The notes below the pieces were generated by a model. The model was not told the DNA's origin. It saw only the letters and a program-made list of their open reading frames with translations, and searched no databases. Shown here one piece after another: positions 59,277-64,000 of a stretch of 64,000 nucleotides of DNA. The stretch spans positions 1,116,001 through 1,180,000 of the forward strand of contig NZ_CP014137.1 in NCBI RefSeq assembly GCF_002291445.1, read 5' to 3'. The position numbers and the translations under genes are program-made. The DNA comes from Brenneria goodwinii. Lineage in GTDB: Bacteria > Pseudomonadota > Gammaproteobacteria > Enterobacterales > Enterobacteriaceae. Within the stretch, counting starts at the first letter, position 1; the number at the start of each line of letters is the position of its first letter.

Positions 59277-59783
59277 TTAATGATACAATATTGGGTGAAT
59301 TTTTAGACTGGAAAACAGTCTATGTGCGCCGCGATTCGTGTTTTCCGGTCTCATAATAAAACCATAAGTGTTTCCTGATTGAGCCGCCAGGCGTAATCTT
59401 ACTTTTTCTTCTTCGGTCAAATCATCCGGTAACCAGCATAATACCGCGCTATAATTTCCTGTCAGCAGAGCTTTTTCCATGGCATCAACCGTGAATAAAG
59501 GATTGATGTGATTCAACTGAACGCTTTTGTCTAATGGCAGCCCTGACTGCTGTAACCATGGACGACTGAGCTTCTGTTGGGGGGACAACCAAAGTAACCA
59601 GCGTGACTGTGCTCCTAACTGTTGTAAAAGTGGGAGCAATAAATGCGTAACTATGGGTTGGTCGGCGTTATACACGATTTCACTGATAACTCCGCCACAG
59701 GATATTGAAGACGCCGCCGCTAATGGGTTACCGGAAAACGGTGACGAATGAGCATGGTAAGAACGATGTGGTAAGGGGCGCAT
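59277..59783 (-). CDS. sulA: SOS cell-division inhibitor SulA
   Basis: 168 aa (169 in E. coli). LLLPLLQQLGAQSRWLLWLS, QQKLSRPWLQQSGLPL, LTGNYSAVLCWLPDDLTEEE and the C-terminal LKIHPILYH, a Lon recognition tail. It binds FtsZ and blocks division during the SOS response. Start at ATG 59783, downstream of the LexA box; the longer frame runs through that box and is not used. Confidence 0.95.
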   Translation of the reverse strand: MRPLPHRSYHAHSSPFSGNPLAAASSISCGGVISEIVYNADQPIVTHLLLPLLQQLGAQSRWLLWLSPQQKLSRPWLQQSGLPLDKSVQLNHINPLFTVDAMEKALLTGNYSAVLCWLPDDLTEEEKVRLRLAAQSGNTYGFIMRPENTNRGAHRLFSSLKIHPILYH

Positions 59784-59805
59784 AATGAGTTCTCCGCACA
59801 GATTG

Positions 59806-59821
59806 CTGTATGGATATACAG
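59806..59821 (-). promoter_or_regulatory. LexA box of sulA
   Basis: CTGTATATCCATACAG on the minus strand, 22 bp before the ATG, with perfect arms. Almost the same as the E. coli sulA box. Confidence 0.95.
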
Positions 59822-60001
59822 TATCCTTGGCGCGAGTGAAAATCAACCTAATTTTTTCAAAGCGCTTCGCATATTCGGCATGCAACGCGCAACAAGCTCA
59901 TTTTGTGTTTGAAGACGCTTTTACCCTGTGATTAATTACTTGTTCCTGTTACGAATATTCCAGTTGACAGGGCAGGTTATTCAATACTAAGGGTCACAGT
60001 A

Positions 60002-60628
60002 ATGAAACATTTATGCGAAAAAAGGATTTTGCAGTCTAAGCATTATTTTGCATCTTTAGGGGACATAACATCTCGTTCCCAATTTGGTGGTTACAGTATC
60101 GCAGCAAATAAAATTATTTTTGCTCTGGTGTCAGGCGGTGAACTCTACCTGCGCGCCAGCAAGAAAGATGAACAGTACTTTCATGATCGTAATATGCCTC
60201 ACCTTATTTACACTAAGAGAGGCATGCCGGTTCCGTTGAATTATTATCTTGTCGATGAATCTCTATGGGAGAATACGACGCAATTATTGCGCTATGCCAG
60301 AATGTCTCTGTCAGGAGCACAGCAGGATAAAGCGGCTAGAAATCAGTGTGTGCGCTTAAAAGATTTGCCTAATCTCAATCATGATCTGGAGCGTTTGCTG
60401 TGGAAAGTCGGCATAAAAAATATTGACGAATTACAGCAATATGGGGCCAAAAGCAGTTATTTGAAATTACGGGCGATCAGTGCGAATCTGAGCGTTAATA
60501 TCTTACTGGCGCTGGCCGGTGCAATATGCGGTATGCATCAGGCGGCACTGCCGACGGGTATTCGTAATGAGCTGCTGGAATGGTATGAAAGCAATGTTGT
60601 GCCTTCTTTCAAAAGACACAAACATTGA
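60002..60628 (+). CDS. sxy: Sxy/TfoX competence regulator
   Basis: 208 aa. N-terminal TfoX domain (ASLGDITSRSQFGGYSIAAN, MPHLIYTKRGMPVPLNYYLV) and C-terminal helix-hairpin-helix-like domain (LPNLNHDLERLLWKVGIKNI). It works with CRP at CRP-S promoters of DNA-uptake genes. Divergent from sulA as in E. coli. Confidence 0.94.
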   Translation: MKHLCEKRILQSKHYFASLGDITSRSQFGGYSIAANKIIFALVSGGELYLRASKKDEQYFHDRNMPHLIYTKRGMPVPLNYYLVDESLWENTTQLLRYARMSLSGAQQDKAARNQCVRLKDLPNLNHDLERLLWKVGIKNIDELQQYGAKSSYLKLRAISANLSVNILLALAGAICGMHQAALPTGIRNELLEWYESNVVPSFKRHKH

Positions 60629-60657
60629 TTCGGCCCGGTCCTGCCGACAGATGATTT

Positions 60658-62793
60658 TTATAGTTGAATCATGTCATTTTTTAATTGGGTGAGTTCGGGT
60701 AATAGCTCAATGAGCAAGCCAATTTGTTGAAGAACCAATAGTTCTTTACTATCCGGTTCCGCTGACAGGGATTGAATGCGGCTGGTTATCACGTTCAGTC
60801 CCTGACTTACTTTCAGTTCTTCTTTCTCGTTGCGATGCAGCGCATCTTCCACATAGTGGACCGCGTCATCCAGTAATTGCAGGATTTCAGGCGATGAAAT
60901 CTTTTCGCGATGAGCGCCTAATGTGGAGATGTAGCTGAGTAAGGTGTGATTGAGGCACATCAGGCGGAAGGCGCTGTCCATTTTATTTCGAATGGCGTGT
61001 GGTTCCGACGACATATTGGAAACCACGGACGCTAATTCCGCATCGCAGTTATGGGCGTCGCGTCGGGCAACACGGTAAGTCAGGCTATTATCTTTTCCCT
61101 GGTGGTATTGCACCATGATCGCATCCAGATAGCGGCAATTCGCACTCAATGTTTTATTGATAACGGCCGGTAGTCCGCGAAAACGCCAGTCCGGCCAGAT
61201 AAAACTTACCGCTATCCAGGCAATGGCGCATCCGAGCAGGGTATCGATTACGCGTGGCGCAGCGACTTCAAAACCTTCACCGAGCAGATTGAAACATAAC
61301 AGCACCAGCAACGTAATGAACATGGTGGCATGGGCATATTGCACATGACGAAAAGCAAAAAACAGTACGCCGCTAATCACGATAAGCGTCAATTGTCCTT
61401 CAATTGACGGCACAAAATATAAAATAGGCAGCCCCAGTAAAATCCCGGTCAATGTGCCGATGATGCGCAGCGCCAGACGACGCCGTGTAGCGTTATAGTT
61501 AGGCTGACAAACAAACAAGCTGGTCAGCAGTATCCAATATCCATGCCGCATGCCTGTAAGCTGAATAAGAGCATATCCGCTGCAAAGCAGGACCGACATC
61601 CGAACCGCATGGCGAAATAGCGCTGATTGAGGGGTCAGGTGGCGGCTGATTCGCAGCCGGATATCGCTCAAGCCGGTAATTTTATCATCGGCCAGCGTAT
61701 TTTCCGGATTGCTTTCTTGCTCAATGCTTTGTTCTGATTCAATGGTCGATAGCTGCGCGTCGATCGCACGCAGGTTATTCAGCAAATATTGTAACGCCTT
61801 GATTTGTGAAGAATCGGTATGATTGCTTTCGGCAATGCGCATTATTGCCAGTTCAAGATGAACGAAAGCGTGTTCAATCCTGCTATCATGCTGATATTTC
61901 TGGTGAAATAAAATAGATTGCGCTAGCTCTTGGCAAGCGCGAGCCTGCATTGAGAGTAATCGTTGAAAGCGGAACAGCACATCGCTATAGCGGAATTTTT
62001 CACGTAACTGCGAGTAATTCACGTGAGAGGAACTGGCCCGTTCATGGATGTCCTGGGCGACAAAATAGTAATGTAACGTACGACGCGTGCTTCTCTGGCC
62101 GCGATCGCCGCGCAGGCGGGTCAGCAATGAAGACTTTGTCTGGTTCAGGGTCGCCACCACCTGGCTGTTGACCATGGTGACGTCGATCAGCGGTTTATTC
62201 GAATCTTCTTCAAGGTCGGGATCGAAGAGGTTGGCTTTGGCATCAAGATAGCGCGCAAGCTGCTGATAACACTGCGCCAGGTTGTCCTGTAGCGGCCGGA
62301 TAGGGAAGATCAGATGCCCGAGCAGCGTGAGCAGGTTGTACCATAATGCGCCAATCAGCAACATGATGGGTTGTTGATACCAGGTATCATAAAGCGAAAT
62401 GCCCAGCATGGTGTATACCGCAATCAGCAGTGCACCAAAAGCGATGGTGGCGTAACGCTGCCCTAGCGCGCCGAGCAGGATAAAACCCCAGGTAGATAAC
62501 GCGAGCCCGATGCCAAATAGCCAGGGATAGGGAAATAGCAGTTCGATTGAAACCGATGCAATGAGAAAACAGAACAAGGTAATAAACAGGTTACGTAAAC
62601 GCCCGGTCAGTCTATCGTCAAGATCGGTTAATGCGGCGGCAACCACACCCAGCGTAAGCGGGATGGTTGACGTCGGCTGGCCCAGCCACCAGGGAACGGC
62701 TGCCGCACCGGCAAGCGCAATAAAAATGCGGATGTTATACAGCCAACTGCTGTTATAAACGTAGCGGCGGATCCCGGGGGCGAATGCGAACAA
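60658..62793 (-). CDS. yccS: YccS family inner-membrane transporter-like protein
   Basis: 711 aa (about 720 in E. coli). Two membrane blocks (residues 15-180 and 380-520) with a soluble domain between, FUSC/aromatic-acid exporter type. Start TTG 62791-62793 with GAGG eight bases upstream, giving MFAFAPGIRRYVYNSSWLYN; the longer frame back to 62997 overlaps yccF and has no site. Function unknown. Confidence 0.9.
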   Translation of the reverse strand: MFAFAPGIRRYVYNSSWLYNIRIFIALAGAAAVPWWLGQPTSTIPLTLGVVAAALTDLDDRLTGRLRNLFITLFCFLIASVSIELLFPYPWLFGIGLALSTWGFILLGALGQRYATIAFGALLIAVYTMLGISLYDTWYQQPIMLLIGALWYNLLTLLGHLIFPIRPLQDNLAQCYQQLARYLDAKANLFDPDLEEDSNKPLIDVTMVNSQVVATLNQTKSSLLTRLRGDRGQRSTRRTLHYYFVAQDIHERASSSHVNYSQLREKFRYSDVLFRFQRLLSMQARACQELAQSILFHQKYQHDSRIEHAFVHLELAIMRIAESNHTDSSQIKALQYLLNNLRAIDAQLSTIESEQSIEQESNPENTLADDKITGLSDIRLRISRHLTPQSALFRHAVRMSVLLCSGYALIQLTGMRHGYWILLTSLFVCQPNYNATRRRLALRIIGTLTGILLGLPILYFVPSIEGQLTLIVISGVLFFAFRHVQYAHATMFITLLVLLCFNLLGEGFEVAAPRVIDTLLGCAIAWIAVSFIWPDWRFRGLPAVINKTLSANCRYLDAIMVQYHQGKDNSLTYRVARRDAHNCDAELASVVSNMSSEPHAIRNKMDSAFRLMCLNHTLLSYISTLGAHREKISSPEILQLLDDAVHYVEDALHRNEKEELKVSQGLNVITSRIQSLSAEPDSKELLVLQQIGLLIELLPELTQLKNDMIQL

Positions 62794-62813
62794 CGATGTA
62801 TCCTCTGACTCAG

Positions 62814-63260
62814 TTAACGATAGTGGCGGCGGGCGTTTTCTTCTCTGGCTGCCTGGGCCATTTCTACTGGCACCACTCGACGGCCGACCGGCCACAGTGC
62901 GATGGCCGCGATTTTGAAATTGGCGATACCCACAGGAATACCAATGATAGTGATGCACTGCGCAATCCCGGTGATGATATGCGATAGGCATAACCACCAG
63001 CCGAAGAAAATAAACCAGAAGATGTTCAGTAGCGCCCCGCCGGCGTTTAAAATGGCATTCCTTCCATCCGGGCGGAGTTCGTCAACGTGAATAGCCTCGT
63101 TGCCATAGGGCAGAAAAGACAATTTGGTGATTTCCCAACATGAGCGAGTCAGCGGCAGAGTGAATATCAGCAGTACACTCACCACCGTAGCGAGAAGCCA
63201 GGATAGCGTGGTGAAAAAACCACCCAGCACGAAATTAAGGATATTCAATACGGCGCGCAT
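62814..63260 (-). CDS. yccF: YccF family inner-membrane protein
   Basis: 148 aa. Two YccF repeats with paired membrane helices (LNFVLGGFFTTLSWLLATVV, LLNIFWFIFFGWWLCLSHII). Co-transcribed with yccS, 20 bp apart. Role unknown. Confidence 0.94.
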   Translation of the reverse strand: MRAVLNILNFVLGGFFTTLSWLLATVVSVLLIFTLPLTRSCWEITKLSFLPYGNEAIHVDELRPDGRNAILNAGGALLNIFWFIFFGWWLCLSHIITGIAQCITIIGIPVGIANFKIAAIALWPVGRRVVPVEMAQAAREENARRHYR

Positions 63261-63429
63261 AAATTCTCCAGTGTTTCCAGAACAAGCAAACTCTATGATG
63301 ATAAACGAATTATTACATTAACTATCAAGATATCCTAACCTGTTTTTAAGGCTAGAGCGTAAATGCAGATAACAGGTAAACTACGATAATGGGCGATCAA
63401 AATCTCACAATATTCATGGCGCAAATATA

Positions 63430-64000
63430 ATGGAGCTTAAATCAACATCGTTAGGTAAACATTTGGCGCAGCACCCCTATAACCGGGTGCGGCTGCTTAA
63501 CGCGGGCGTCGAAGTGAGTGGCGATAAACATGAATACATTATCCCGTTCAACCAGCTTTTGAATATTCATTGTAAAAGAGGGCTGGTATGGGGAGAGCTG
63601 GAGTTTGAGCTCCCGGCAGACAAAGTTGTGCGTTTACATGGTACCGAGTGGCAGGAAACACAAGCCTTTTACCGTTATTTACTCAACTCCTGGCAATCCT
63701 GGAGCGAGGAGATGAGCCTGGTGAGCGCGGAGGTATTGCAAAAACAGGCGGACGAAATTCATACGCTGGAGCAGCAGGATAACTGGTTTGACCGTAAGGC
63801 ATTGGTGCAATTGCAGGAGAATATTTGCAATACGCTGGCGTCGCTTCCGTTGCCTATCGCCCGGCTTGATGAATTTGCGATTTGCCGGGATAACTACCAG
63901 CTTTGTCAACAGTGGCTTGAGCGCGGCGCCAAGCAGCGTACCGAATGCAATCAGAAATGGATGGAACGAACGCTGGCGGCGCAGCAGGATTTCTTTCAGT
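63430..64000 (+). CDS. helD: DNA helicase IV, N-terminal part (runs off the window)
   Basis: 190 codons present. MELKSTSLGKHLAQHPYNRV, then HEYIIPFNQLLNIHCKRGLV and WGELEFELPADKVVRLHGTE match the N-terminal domain of E. coli HelD; the helicase motifs lie beyond the window. A UvrD-like 3'-5' helicase involved in recombination. Divergent from yccF. Confidence 0.95.
   Translation, partial: MELKSTSLGKHLAQHPYNRVRLLNAGVEVSGDKHEYIIPFNQLLNIHCKRGLVWGELEFELPADKVVRLHGTEWQETQAFYRYLLNSWQSWSEEMSLVSAEVLQKQADEIHTLEQQDNWFDRKALVQLQENICNTLASLPLPIARLDEFAICRDNYQLCQQWLERGAKQRTECNQKWMERTLAAQQDFFQ

Noticed and set aside
1..64000. CRISPR arrays and insertion sequences
   Set aside because: No regular spacer-repeat series and no transposase gene or IS-type ends were seen; the only mobile units are the prophage and its invertible segment.

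Overview
The window is a 64 kb piece of an enterobacterial chromosome (Enterobacterales). The core gene order yejM-yejL-yejK, fabA, lonH, matP, ompA, sulA, sxy, yccS, yccF, helD, together with an RpiB/LacAB-type isomerase and a yebE-like gene, suggests Pectobacteriaceae (Pectobacterium, Brenneria, Dickeya or a relative). I cannot name the genus from sequence alone. It carries a near-complete temperate siphophage prophage of about 47.8 kb (1565-49386), bounded by 51-bp direct repeats. The right copy lies in an intact tRNA-Pro(GGG) gene (proL) and the left copy is the displaced 3' end of that tRNA.

Layout. 1-1564: chromosomal flank with a partial MATE transporter, a cupin remnant and a tRNA terminator. 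1742-8878: leftward early operon with int, xis, recT, recE, small genes and a region of about 600 nt with no convincing gene that folds like a large structured RNA. Its promoter is near-consensus (TTGACA-17-TTTAAT, 8982-9010). 9161-11085: lysogeny-associated cargo, namely a lipoprotein, a lone ParA-type ATPase and a small membrane gene broken by a stop. 11323-12609: immunity region with a short repressor that has no autocleavage domain, two palindromic operators, and YdaS/YdaT-like Cro and CII analogues. 12624-20472: rightward early genes, with O/P-type replication genes and an iteron-like origin inside the O gene, two methyltransferases, an SOS-box-controlled 80-aa gene, ninB, ninG and a possible late regulator. 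20501-21162: HicAB toxin-antitoxin module. 21382-23121: holin, SAR endolysin, Rz/Rz1. 23532-25465: cargo, a terminase remnant, a 110-nt tRNA-like gene, HNH endonuclease and a probable cos site. 25466-33859: HK97-type head genes and tail tube genes. 34605-44201: tape measure and tail tip. 44206-48853: tail-fibre region with an invertible segment and a Gin/Pin-type invertase. 49494-64000: chromosomal core genes.

How it may work. The repressor lacks a peptidase domain, so RecA-driven self-cleavage is unlikely. A perfect-arm LexA box in front of the 80-aa gene at 18014 gives an alternative SOS route to induction, perhaps by antirepression. Host range is probably variable: recombination between AAACC-NN-GGTTT sites at the outer ends of two 432-bp inverted repeats would swap the C-terminal part of the tail fibre. 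A 17-bp asymmetric sequence (AATCGAGTTTTGACCAA) occurs six times between early genes on both arms, always in the same orientation relative to transcription. It resembles the stoperators of other phages in its distribution but has no assigned function here. The strongest candidates for something undescribed are the structured RNA at 7645-8240, this repeat family, and the expanded tRNA-like gene at 24377-24486.
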